Shown in pieces: positions 42,938 to 50,897 of a DNA stretch of 64,000 bases. A model generated the notes under the pieces. It worked only from the letters and a program-made list of their open reading frames with translations. It had not been told where the DNA came from and did no database searches. A program made the position numbers and the translations under genes. Source of the stretch: Sulfurisoma sediminicola. Lineage in GTDB: Bacteria; Pseudomonadota; Gammaproteobacteria; Burkholderiales; Rhodocyclaceae. Position 1 is the stretch's first letter; each line of letters begins with the position of its first letter. The stretch covers positions 434,001-498,000 of the forward strand of contig NZ_BHVV01000001.1 in the NCBI RefSeq assembly GCF_003865015.1. The letters are read 5' to 3'.

Positions 42938-44472
42938 CGCACTACATGACGCCACTCGGACTCGAAGGTCCGCACCAGCACCTGGTTGTTGAGGCGGTTC
43001 ACCTCGGCATCGACGCGCGCCATGTCGGCGGGGAAATCGAACATCGCGGCCGTGGTCTGCGCGGTGAGGAAGCGCAGCGGCACGGTGTAGGTTTCGGGCG
43101 ACGCGTACGCTTCGCGGCCGGCGAGGATGTAGCCCCACTCGCCGAAGGACGGCACCAGCGCATGGTAGGGCGCGGTCTTGAGGCCGGCGTCCTCGAGCGT
43201 GGCGACCACGGTCCAGAACGACTGCCGCGCGTAGAACGGCGAAGTGGCCTGCACGACGAGGCGGCCGTGCGGCGCGAGATGGCGGGTCAGCAGGCGGTAG
43301 AACGGCGCCGAATAGAGCTTGCCGATGCTGTAGCTCGAAGGGTCGGGGAAGTCGGCGACGATGAAGTCGAAGGCATCGGCATGGTCTTCGAGCCAGCGCA
43401 CGGCGTCGGCATTGACGACTTTCAGCTTCGGCGAGTTGAGGGCGTCGCCGTTCAGCTGACGCAGCAGCGAGGCCGAGGAGAACAGCCGCGTCATCGCCGG
43501 GTCGAGATCGACCAGCGTGACCGCCTCGATGTTCGGATACTTGAGGATCTCGCGCACGGCGAAGCCGTCGCCGCCGCCGAGCACCAGCACGCGGCGCGCA
43601 TGGGCCATGCCCGCCAGCCCCGGATGCACCAGCGCCTCGTGGTAGCGGTATTCGTCCTTGGACGAGAACTGCAGGTTCTGGTTGAGGAAGAGGCGCACGT
43701 CGTCGCGCCAGCGCGTGACGACGATGCGCTGGTAGGGCGTGTTCTCGGCGTGGATGATGTCGTCGGCGTAGATCCAGCCCTCGGCCATCGTGGTGAGCTG
43801 ACCGGCGCCGGCAAAGCCGCCGGCAAGCACGGCAACCGATGACAGCCCGGCGGCGAGCAGCCCGGTGCGCCGCGCCAACCGGTCGCGGAACAGCCAGAGC
43901 GCCCACAGCGCCACGGCCGCGTTGAGCAGGCCGAAGAGAAAGCCTGTGCGCACCAGGCCCAAGTGCGGCGCCAGCAGCAGCGGGAAGAGGATGGAGACGG
44001 CCAGGGCGCCGAGGTAGTCGAAGGACAACACCCTGGCGACGAGTTCGTTGAAGGCGACGTCGCGCTTGAGGATGCGCATCACCAGCGGAATCTCGAGGCC
44101 GACCAGCACGCCGACCGCGAACACCGCGCCGTAGAGCAGCACGCGGAAGGGTCCGGCATGGGCGGCGAAGGCGACGAACAGCCCCGCCGCCGTGAAGCCG
44201 CCGAGCAGGCCGACCGCCAGTTCGATCTGTACGAAGCGGCCGATCAGGTCGCGCTCGACGAACTTCGACAGCCAGGAGCCGACGCCCATGGCGAAGAGGT
44301 AGGCGCCGATCACCGTGGAGAACTGGGTGACCGAGTCGCCGAGCAGATAGGAGGCGAGCGCGCCGGCGATCAGCTCGTAGGCCAGCCCGCAGGCGGCGAC
44401 GACGAAGACCGACGCCAGCAGGGCGAATTGCAGACGCCGCGAACTCGCGGCGCCCGCCGCCTGTTCAGCCAT
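42934..44472 (-). CDS. polyamine aminopropyltransferase with N-terminal membrane domain
   Basis: The 512-residue protein has about seven membrane helices in residues 15-215, then a spermidine-synthase domain. Donor-binding motifs are YQRIVVTRW, VLGGGDGFAVREILKY (the GGGDG loop), LVDLDPAMTRLF and NADAVRWL, with a catalytic-acid region DFIVADFPDPSS. It should transfer the aminopropyl group of decarboxylated SAM to an unknown acceptor at the membrane. SpeD in the same cluster would supply the donor. It overlaps its neighbours by 8 and 4 bases. Confidence 0.9.
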   Translation of the reverse strand: MAEQAAGAASSRRLQFALLASVFVVAACGLAYELIAGALASYLLGDSVTQFSTVIGAYLFAMGVGSWLSKFVERDLIGRFVQIELAVGLLGGFTAAGLFVAFAAHAGPFRVLLYGAVFAVGVLVGLEIPLVMRILKRDVAFNELVARVLSFDYLGALAVSILFPLLLAPHLGLVRTGFLFGLLNAAVALWALWLFRDRLARRTGLLAAGLSSVAVLAGGFAGAGQLTTMAEGWIYADDIIHAENTPYQRIVVTRWRDDVRLFLNQNLQFSSKDEYRYHEALVHPGLAGMAHARRVLVLGGGDGFAVREILKYPNIEAVTLVDLDPAMTRLFSSASLLRQLNGDALNSPKLKVVNADAVRWLEDHADAFDFIVADFPDPSSYSIGKLYSAPFYRLLTRHLAPHGRLVVQATSPFYARQSFWTVVATLEDAGLKTAPYHALVPSFGEWGYILAGREAYASPETYTVPLRFLTAQTTAAMFDFPADMARVDAEVNRLNNQVLVRTFESEWRHVVR

Positions 44473-44683
44473 GTATCGCAGCGGCGACGACGATGGCGAT
44501 GCCCAGGCACATCGCGGCGACGACGGTCGCCAGCGGCTGGTTCTTCTTCTCGACGATCTCGCCCCAGAGGTCGTAGGGCGTCAGCTTGTCGACGATGATG
44601 AAGGACACCCAGAAGACGACGACGCCGAGAATGGAATAGATCAGCGAGTTGAAGAATATCTTGGGGTTGAAAAGTTCCATCAT
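44465..44683 (-). CDS. DUF350 membrane protein
   Basis: This 72-residue protein has two hydrophobic segments (FFNSLIYSILGVVVFWVSFIIVD and ATVVAAMCLGIAIVVAAAI), matching DUF350 (YjfL type). CAGGAG precedes the doubled ATG. It overlaps the aminopropyltransferase gene by 8 bases. DUF350 genes elsewhere travel with polyamine-related or PspA-related genes, which fits this cluster. Function unknown. Confidence 0.85.
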   Translation of the reverse strand: MMELFNPKIFFNSLIYSILGVVVFWVSFIIVDKLTPYDLWGEIVEKKNQPLATVVAAMCLGIAIVVAAAIHG

Positions 44684-44702
44684 GGCGTTCTCCTGATGTG
44701 AC

Positions 44703-44849
44703 TTACTTGTGGAAGGTGCTGCGCTGCGAAGGGTTGAGCCGGTTCGGCTGCGAATGGGCCATGTCGTCGAACAGGCCGACGCCGCGATAGTCGGCCCAGG
44801 CCATGACGCTCACCGCCAGCATGCCGATAATCGCGTAGATGCGGGCCAT
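44703..44849 (-). CDS. 48-residue membrane protein in the DUF350/DUF4178 cluster
   Basis: The ATG at 44849 overlaps the DUF4178 stop by one base (TGATG), so translation is coupled. The product starts with one hydrophobic helix (YAIIGMLAVSVMAWADY), then has a polar tail rich in Asn, Gln and Ser. It is followed within 20 bases by DUF350. I do not recognise a family. Coupling and position argue for a real gene. Confidence 0.6.
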   Translation of the reverse strand: MARIYAIIGMLAVSVMAWADYRGVGLFDDMAHSQPNRLNPSQRSTFHK

Positions 44850-46759
44850 CAATCGTCTCCGTCGTCGCCGGAGGTGACGATCGGGTGATCGCTCTCGGCC
44901 CAGCGCCTGACTTCGAAACTGCCGCGCCGAACGCGGGTCCAGAGCGGGAAGAGCACGAGCACCAGCCACAGCAGGATCAGCGAAGACCAGCGCGGCCCTG
45001 CCCGCGCCACGCTGAGCTCTGCCGACAGCATGGCACTCTTGGCATCCATGTCGTGATCGATGGCCAGCACGTAGGTGCCCGCCGGCAGGTTGCCGAAGAC
45101 GATCTCGTCGTCGCGCGAACCCTCCGACCAGCTCTCGCCACCGTCGACGCCCTCGTAGCGGGCGATTTCCCGGCTCTCCTGCCAGGCCTGGCCGGTGTCC
45201 TTGTTGACCAGGGTCAGGTTGAGGCCCAGCCAGTTGTTGGTAATGCCGGTGCGATGGGCGATCTCCAGCCGGTTGCCGTCGCCCGCCAGCTTGAACTCGC
45301 GGGTCAGCTTGGGCTCGTCGTCCTGCGGATCGAAGGTCAGTTGCTGCTTGAACAGCGTGCCGCCGGGACCGACGATCAGCAGGACGAGGTGAATGACGAC
45401 GGCCGCCAGGCCGAACTGCCAGAAGCGCCGGCAGACCCGGCGATGGCGCTCCTCGAGCGGATTGGGCTGGTTGGCATAGACGCCGACCGGCTTCGGCAGC
45501 CCTTCCGCGAGAGCGAAGGCCGCGGCGATCTCCTCCGGCGCGACATACTCGGACAGCGTCCACGTCTCCTCGTTGTCGGTGGTCTCGCGCGAGAGCATCC
45601 GCGGCGGCGCGACGTAATCGTCGACGCGCGCCGTCTCGTCGAGCCGCACCCGCCACGGGAACTCGCCGATGACGTAGGCGACCCTTGCCGTGTAGCCCTG
45701 GAAATGCTTGAACTCCTGCTTCTCGTAGGTGACGGAGCCCACGGCCGTCAGCACGGCACGCGGCAGCACGCGGGCGAGGTTCCAGTGACCGTCGTACTGC
45801 GTCATCCAGAGCAGCTTGTTGTCGGCGCCGAGGCAAACGTACTCGTCCCAGCAGTAGTCAACGCCATCGGCGGTCATGCAGCGACGCATGAAGCCGATGA
45901 TCTCGACCGACTCGTCGCGCAGCTTGCCCTTGCTGCCGAGCGGCAGACGCGGCTGCTCGATCTGCGCCGAAACGCGCGCCAGCAGCTTGACCGTCTCGTG
46001 CGTCGTGTCGAGCACCGCGCCGCAGCTGCCGCAGCCGACGGTCTCGATGTTGCCGTGGGCAACCTGGAGCGGCGAGCCGCAGCTCGGGCAGTTGAAGGCG
46101 CGGGCCTTGAGCGTGACCTCGGGGATCGGCGCCTTTTCGCGCAGCTTGGCCCAATTGAGGCTCTTGAAATCGACGCTGTCGCCGACGAAGACCAGCGGCC
46201 GTTCAGGATCGTCGCTGTAGTCGAAGGTGGCGAAACCGCCCTGCTCGTCCCGCAGGTCGACGACCGGCGCCGGGTAACCGGCGCCGACCTTGAACGGCAG
46301 TTCACCCTCGCCGGCGACGCATTCGGCATTGAGGATATTGGTAACGGCGAAGTTGCGCCCGGCGACCGCGTATTTCTGCCCGAGCGCGATGTCGGCGAAG
46401 GCCGGCAGCGGCTCGTTCACACGCAGCGGCATCGACAGCACGTATTCGCCGCCGGCCTCCGACAGCCAACCGCTTCTGCCGTTGTCGTAGAGCAGGTGCC
46501 ATTCGTTCCACAGGCCCTGCTCGTACTTCAACTGGATGCGGCCGATCAGGCCGAAATGCACGCCCTGCCAGCGCCCCTCGGCGCCCCGCTGCAGGGGGCT
46601 GCGGTCCTCGAGCAGCTCGGCCATCTTGCCGAGGTTCTCGAGTTCCTCGCCGCGGCGGACCAGCGTGCTCTGGCAGTAGTCGCAGACCGCGAGGACGGAG
46701 ACGACCGACTTGAACTCGACCGGCGCCCCGCAGGAGGGACAGCGGGCTACCTTGCCCAT
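44849..46759 (-). CDS. DUF4178 protein with two zinc ribbons and membrane anchors
   Basis: The 636-residue protein has a CPSC/CDYC zinc ribbon at the N-terminus (RCPSCGAPVEF, VCDYCQS) followed by a DUF4178 domain. A second CPSC/CGSC ribbon (NCPSCGSPLQ, GCGSCGAV) and a second DUF4178 domain follow, then two hydrophobic segments (FGLAAVVIHLVLLIVG near 440 and SLILLWLVLVLFPLW near 600) around a beta-rich domain. It is likely a membrane-anchored scaffold. It stops one base into the next small gene. No enzyme motif is visible. Confidence 0.85.
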   Translation of the reverse strand: MGKVARCPSCGAPVEFKSVVSVLAVCDYCQSTLVRRGEELENLGKMAELLEDRSPLQRGAEGRWQGVHFGLIGRIQLKYEQGLWNEWHLLYDNGRSGWLSEAGGEYVLSMPLRVNEPLPAFADIALGQKYAVAGRNFAVTNILNAECVAGEGELPFKVGAGYPAPVVDLRDEQGGFATFDYSDDPERPLVFVGDSVDFKSLNWAKLREKAPIPEVTLKARAFNCPSCGSPLQVAHGNIETVGCGSCGAVLDTTHETVKLLARVSAQIEQPRLPLGSKGKLRDESVEIIGFMRRCMTADGVDYCWDEYVCLGADNKLLWMTQYDGHWNLARVLPRAVLTAVGSVTYEKQEFKHFQGYTARVAYVIGEFPWRVRLDETARVDDYVAPPRMLSRETTDNEETWTLSEYVAPEEIAAAFALAEGLPKPVGVYANQPNPLEERHRRVCRRFWQFGLAAVVIHLVLLIVGPGGTLFKQQLTFDPQDDEPKLTREFKLAGDGNRLEIAHRTGITNNWLGLNLTLVNKDTGQAWQESREIARYEGVDGGESWSEGSRDDEIVFGNLPAGTYVLAIDHDMDAKSAMLSAELSVARAGPRWSSLILLWLVLVLFPLWTRVRRGSFEVRRWAESDHPIVTSGDDGDD

Positions 46760-46777
46760 GATTGAGCCGGACGATCC

Positions 46778-47824
46778 TTAGCCCAGCTTCTTCATCAGCT
46801 CGGCCTTCTTGGCCTCGAACTCGGCCTGCGACAGGATGCCCTTGCCGAACATGCCGTGCAGCTTCTCGATGGTGGCGATGATTTCGTCGGGAGACACCGG
46901 CACGGCCGGTGCGGCCGCCGCCGCTGGCGCAGCCGCAGCACCCGGCGCGCCACCCATGGGATTAAGCGACTGCGCCATGCTCGCCGCGACCTGCTGACCG
47001 ACGCCGAACCCCACACCGACGCCGGCGCCGAGGCCGGCCAGGCCGCCCTCGTTCTGCGCCGCCAGCGGGATCGCCTCGGCCGTCTGGAACCGGGTGTATT
47101 CGCTCATGCCGCCCATCATGTTTACGCCGATGCGCTTGTCGAGCATGGCCTGCAGTTCCTCGGGCAGCGAGATGTTCTGCACGTTGAGGCTGTCGAGCTG
47201 GATGCCGTAGCCCTGGAACATCGGATCCATCTTGGCCTTCAACGCGTTGCCGAACTCGAGCTGGTTGCCCGCCATGTCGATGAAGGGCACGCCGGACTCG
47301 CCGAAGATGTCGGAGATGTGGCCGATGATGGTGTTGCGCAACTGGCTTTCCAGTTGTTCCGTCGTGTAGCTCGCGGTCACGCCGGAGATCGTCGTATGGA
47401 AGAGCTTGGGATCGACCAGGTGGTAGGCGTAGATGCCGAAGGCGCGCAGCCGCACCATGCCGAAGTCCTTGTCGCGGATGGTCACCGGGTTGGGCGTGCC
47501 CCACTTGCGGTCGAGCCGGGCCTTGGTGCTGAAGAAATAGACGTCGGACTTGAAGGGCGACTCGAACAGCTTGTCCCAGTTCTGCAGGTAGGTCAGCACC
47601 GGCAGCGTCTGGGTGGTGAGCTTGTACATGCCGGGGCCGAAGACGTCGGCCACCTTGCCCTCGTTGATGAACACGGCCATCTGCGATTCGCGCACGGTGA
47701 GCGAGGCGCCGTACTGGATCTCGAAGTCGGCCATGGGGAAGCGCCAGGCCATGGTTTCGCCGTCGTCCTCGGTCCATTGAATGATGTCGATGAACTGCTT
47801 CTTGATGAAATCCATCAGCGCCAT
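46778..47824 (-). CDS. SPFH-domain protein with C-terminal SHOCT motif
   Basis: From ATG 47824 (preceded by GAGGAG) the protein has 348 residues. It shows the SPFH/virion-core-like segment (ESQMAVFINEGKVADVFGPGMYKL, continuing to LPVLTYLQNWDKL), a Gly/Ala/Pro-rich linker (residues ~270-315), and a SHOCT helix-turn-helix at the end (LHGMFGKGILSQAEFEAKKAE). SPFH proteins scaffold membrane microdomains and SHOCT motifs mediate oligomerisation. It is the first gene of the SpeD cluster and lies 34 bases after coaX on the same strand. Confidence 0.87.
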   Translation of the reverse strand: MALMDFIKKQFIDIIQWTEDDGETMAWRFPMADFEIQYGASLTVRESQMAVFINEGKVADVFGPGMYKLTTQTLPVLTYLQNWDKLFESPFKSDVYFFSTKARLDRKWGTPNPVTIRDKDFGMVRLRAFGIYAYHLVDPKLFHTTISGVTASYTTEQLESQLRNTIIGHISDIFGESGVPFIDMAGNQLEFGNALKAKMDPMFQGYGIQLDSLNVQNISLPEELQAMLDKRIGVNMMGGMSEYTRFQTAEAIPLAAQNEGGLAGLGAGVGVGFGVGQQVAASMAQSLNPMGGAPGAAAAPAAAAAPAVPVSPDEIIATIEKLHGMFGKGILSQAEFEAKKAELMKKLG

Positions 47825-47858
47825 GGCAAGCTCCTCGGGGTTCGGAAATGAAAGACCA

Positions 47859-48560
47859 TCATAGCGCAGCGGCAATGCGCGCGACACCCTCGAGCACGAG
47901 GTTGTCGACGACGCGATGCGGCGTCACCAGGCGGGGCGCAAGCAGAGCCGCGGCGCCGCCCGAGATGAGGCAGGAGACATCCGGGCCGAGCGGAGCGGCC
48001 ATGCGCTCGACGGCGCCGAGCGTGGCCTGGATGGCGCCGCTGGCGATCGCGTCGAAGGTGTTGCGCGGCAGCTCGCGGTAGTCGCCGCGCGCCGTCGGCA
48101 GGTCGGCCGTACTGTCCGCCAGCGCGGCGCGCATCATGTCGAGCCCGGGCAGGATAAGGCCGCCCTGGAAGATGCCGGCGCCATCGAGCACGTCGACGGT
48201 CGTCGCCGTGCCGCACATGACGACGATGCAGGCGCCCGCCTGCAGCGCCCGTGCGCCGACCAGCGCCGCCCAGCGATCGGCACCCAGCTGGTCGGGGTTG
48301 TCGTAGCGATTGACCACCCCGCATTGCGCGGCCTGCGAGCGCACCCATTCGGCGGCAAGGCCATGACGCCGCGCCAGCGCCTCGATCGCCGCGCTGCCCG
48401 CCGCACCGGCGACGTTGCAGGCGACGATGCGGATCGGCGATTGTGGCAAGGCAAGCGTGGCAGCCTGCGCATGCGTGACCGCGCCGGTCGCCAGCCAGGC
48501 ATCGCCGTCGCGCAGACCCCACTTGAGGCGGGTATTGCCGCTGTCGATGCAGAGGATCAT
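47859..48560 (-). CDS. coaX: type III pantothenate kinase
   Basis: The enzyme phosphorylates pantothenate in the first step of CoA synthesis. The 233-residue product begins MILCIDSGNTRLKWGL, the ASKHA phosphate-1 motif, and has DRWAALVGAR and GTATTVDVL. It overlaps birA by 4 bases. The birA-coaX pairing is common in betaproteobacteria. Confidence 0.94.
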   Translation of the reverse strand: MILCIDSGNTRLKWGLRDGDAWLATGAVTHAQAATLALPQSPIRIVACNVAGAAGSAAIEALARRHGLAAEWVRSQAAQCGVVNRYDNPDQLGADRWAALVGARALQAGACIVVMCGTATTVDVLDGAGIFQGGLILPGLDMMRAALADSTADLPTARGDYRELPRNTFDAIASGAIQATLGAVERMAAPLGPDVSCLISGGAAALLAPRLVTPHRVVDNLVLEGVARIAAAL

Positions 48561-49483
48561 TGCAGGCGCAGCGACACGTCGCCGGACAGGATGCGCCGCA
48601 CGCCTGCAGCGGTTTCGAGCAACAGGGCGCCGTCGCTGGCGATGCCGGCGCAGATGCCTTCGAGCGGCGCGGCATGCGGCATCAGCACGCGAACCGGCCG
48701 GCCGGTCCAGGCATGGCGGGCGAGCCACTCCTCGCGCACCGCAGCGAAGCCGGCGACGGCGAAGGCGTCGAGCACGGCGAGCAACTCCCTCAGCAGCGCC
48801 GCGAGCAGAAGGTTGGGATCGACATCGCTGTCCAGTGCGGCTGCGCTCGCGCGTATCTCGTCGGGCATGGCTGCCGGCAGGCGCAGGTTGAGGCCGATGC
48901 CGATCACCGCGGCCGTGTTCGACTGCAGTTCGATGAGGATGCCGCCGAGCTTGCGGCCATCCTTGAGCACGTCGTTGGGCCACTTCAACGCCGTGGCGCT
49001 AAGCGACGCCGGAGCGTGGAGCAGGAGTCCCGCTTGCGGGGATGCGACCGCGGAGGCGGATGCGGCGGCCGCGCTTCGAAGTTCGGCGTCGCGCATTCCG
49101 CTTGCGGATGCTACGCCCCCACTGCGTGGGGCCCCCTCCGCTGCAAGCGGTCGCCCGAGTTTTTCCAGGGCGCGCGCCACCGCGACACCCGCGGCCAGCG
49201 ACAGGCCGCTCAGGTCGATGCCGTCGGCAAAGCGCCACAGCAGGGAGAAGGTCAGGCTGTCGCCGGCGGCGGCGAGCCACTCGCGCCCCATGCGGCCGCG
49301 CCCGGCGGTCTGCCGTTCGGCCGCGAGCACCGTGCCTGAGGGCGCTCCGCTCGCGGCACGGGCGAGCAGTTCGGCGTTGGTGGAACCGCACTCGGCCCGC
49401 AGGTCGATGTCGAAACGGCAGGCCGCGCCGCCGAGAGCGGCGGCGATGGCGGGGACGGAGAGCGGAACGGTGATGTCGGCCAC
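48557..49483 (-). CDS. birA: biotin--[acetyl-CoA-carboxylase] ligase with an in-frame insertion
   Basis: This ligase attaches biotin to carrier proteins. The 308-residue product has the GRGRMGREW motif (catalytic loop, with the AERQTAGRGR start), the KWPNDVL motif and the C-terminal SH3-like domain. There is no N-terminal winged helix, so it cannot repress like E. coli BirA. Residues ~112-164, between LEKLGR and LKWPND, are an extra Ala/Ser-rich stretch of ~50 residues where relatives have about five. The DNA there carries repeated palindromes. Confidence 0.93.
   Translation of the reverse strand: MADITVPLSVPAIAAALGGAACRFDIDLRAECGSTNAELLARAASGAPSGTVLAAERQTAGRGRMGREWLAAAGDSLTFSLLWRFADGIDLSGLSLAAGVAVARALEKLGRPLAAEGAPRSGGVASASGMRDAELRSAAAASASAVASPQAGLLLHAPASLSATALKWPNDVLKDGRKLGGILIELQSNTAAVIGIGLNLRLPAAMPDEIRASAAALDSDVDPNLLLAALLRELLAVLDAFAVAGFAAVREEWLARHAWTGRPVRVLMPHAAPLEGICAGIASDGALLLETAAGVRRILSGDVSLRLQ
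48992..49150 (-). repeat. in-frame palindromic insertion in birA
   Basis: The insertion region has two copies of a CCGCTTGCGG palindrome and a CCCCCACTGCGTGGGG hairpin, and reads as an Ala/Ser-rich stretch in the gene frame. It resembles the GC-rich hairpin element at 32218-32292 in its C/G tracts. The coding frame stays open. Confidence 0.55.
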
Positions 49484-49496
49484 GGTGGGCCGATTA

Positions 49497-50897
49497 TCAC
49501 TCCTTCCCGTCGTCGATGCCGAGTTCCTGGATCTTGCGGGTAATGGTGTTGCGGCCGATGCCGAGCGACTGCGCGGCCTCGATGCGGCGGCCGCCGGTCG
49601 CGGCGAGTGCGCGGCCGATCACCGTGCGTTCGAATTCCCTGCTGAGGAGGTCGAAGGCCTCGCCTGGCCGGGCGGCGAGGACGCGGTCGGCCTCGCCGGC
49701 AAGGGCGGCCAGCCAGTCCGAGGGCCCCTCGCTGCGTGGTTCGTCGCGCACTTCCGGCGGCAGGTCGGCGACCTCGACGACCTGCCCGGGGGCCATGACC
49801 GTCAGCCAGTGGCAGAGGTTTTCGAGCTGGCGCACGTTGCCGGGGAAATCGAGTCCCTGGAGGAAACGCAAGGCCTCGTCGGAGAGGCGCTTGGCGTCGA
49901 CGCCGAGTTCCTGCGCGCTCTTCTGCAGGAAATGTTTGGCCAGCAGCGGGATGTCCTCGTGCCGCTCGCGCAGGCTGGGCAGGCGCAGGCGAATGACGTT
50001 GAGGCGATGGAACAGGTCTTCGCGGAAGAGGCCGTCCTTGACCCGCGTCTCGAGGTTCTGGTGGGTGGCGGCGATCACCCGCACGTTGGCCTTGACCGGC
50101 TGGTGGCCGCCGACGCGGTAGAAGTGTCCGTCGGAGAGCACGCGCAACAGCCGCGTCTGCAGTTCGGCCGGCATGTCGCCGATCTCGTCGAGGAAGAGCG
50201 TGCCGTTCTCGGCCTGTTCGAAACGGCCGCGGCGCTGGGTGGCCGCACCGGTGAATGCACCGCGCTCGTGGCCGAAGAGCTCGGACTCGAGCAGGTCGCG
50301 CGGGATGGCCGCGGTGTTGATGGCGATGAACGGGGCGTCGCGCCGCGGGCTGTGGCGATGCAGGGCACGCGCGACGAGTTCCTTGCCGGTGCCCGACTCG
50401 CCGTTTATCAGCACCGTGGCATGGGATTGCGCCAGGCGACCGATGGCGCGGAACACTTCCTGCATCGAAGGCGCCTGACCAAGAATCTCCGGGGCGAGGG
50501 CCTGCGGCTCGGATGCACCACCTCGGTGCGCCGTCTGTTCCAGCGCCCGCCGCACCAGGCTCACGGCCTGGTCGACGTCGAAGGGCTTGGGCAGATACTC
50601 GAAGGCACCGCCCTGGAAGGCCGCCACTGCCGAGTCGAGGTCGGAATAGGCCGTCATGATGATGACCGGCAGATCGGGCACGCTTTCCTTCACGCGCTTG
50701 AGCAGGTCGAGTCCCGATTGTCCCGGCATGCGGATGTCGGAGACCATCACGCTCGGCTTGTCGCCGTCGGCGAGCGCGGCGAGCGCCTCGTTGGCCGACT
50801 CGAAGCTGCGGCTGGGAATGTCCTCGCGGCCGAGCGCCTTTTCCAGCACCCAGCGGATGGAACGATCGTCGTCGATGATCCAGACTGTGTTGTTCAT
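49497..50897 (-). CDS. ntrC: nitrogen regulation response regulator NtrC (GlnG)
   Basis: This sigma-54 activator is phosphorylated by NtrB under nitrogen limitation. The 466-residue product has a receiver domain with D54 (VSDIRMPG), the AAA+ domain with Walker A GESGTGKE and GAFTGA loop (ERGAFTGAATQR), and a C-terminal Fis-type HTH (GIGRNTITRKIQELG). It overlaps ntrB by 4 bases. Its expected targets in the window are glnA and amtB, both with matching sites. Confidence 0.97.
   Translation of the reverse strand: MNNTVWIIDDDRSIRWVLEKALGREDIPSRSFESANEALAALADGDKPSVMVSDIRMPGQSGLDLLKRVKESVPDLPVIIMTAYSDLDSAVAAFQGGAFEYLPKPFDVDQAVSLVRRALEQTAHRGGASEPQALAPEILGQAPSMQEVFRAIGRLAQSHATVLINGESGTGKELVARALHRHSPRRDAPFIAINTAAIPRDLLESELFGHERGAFTGAATQRRGRFEQAENGTLFLDEIGDMPAELQTRLLRVLSDGHFYRVGGHQPVKANVRVIAATHQNLETRVKDGLFREDLFHRLNVIRLRLPSLRERHEDIPLLAKHFLQKSAQELGVDAKRLSDEALRFLQGLDFPGNVRQLENLCHWLTVMAPGQVVEVADLPPEVRDEPRSEGPSDWLAALAGEADRVLAARPGEAFDLLSREFERTVIGRALAATGGRRIEAAQSLGIGRNTITRKIQELGIDDGKE

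Noticed and set aside
43963-44598. 211-residue plus-strand frame opposite the aminopropyltransferase
   Set aside because: It has shadow-type Arg/Gly/Glu composition with no motif, and it lies opposite a complete membrane enzyme.
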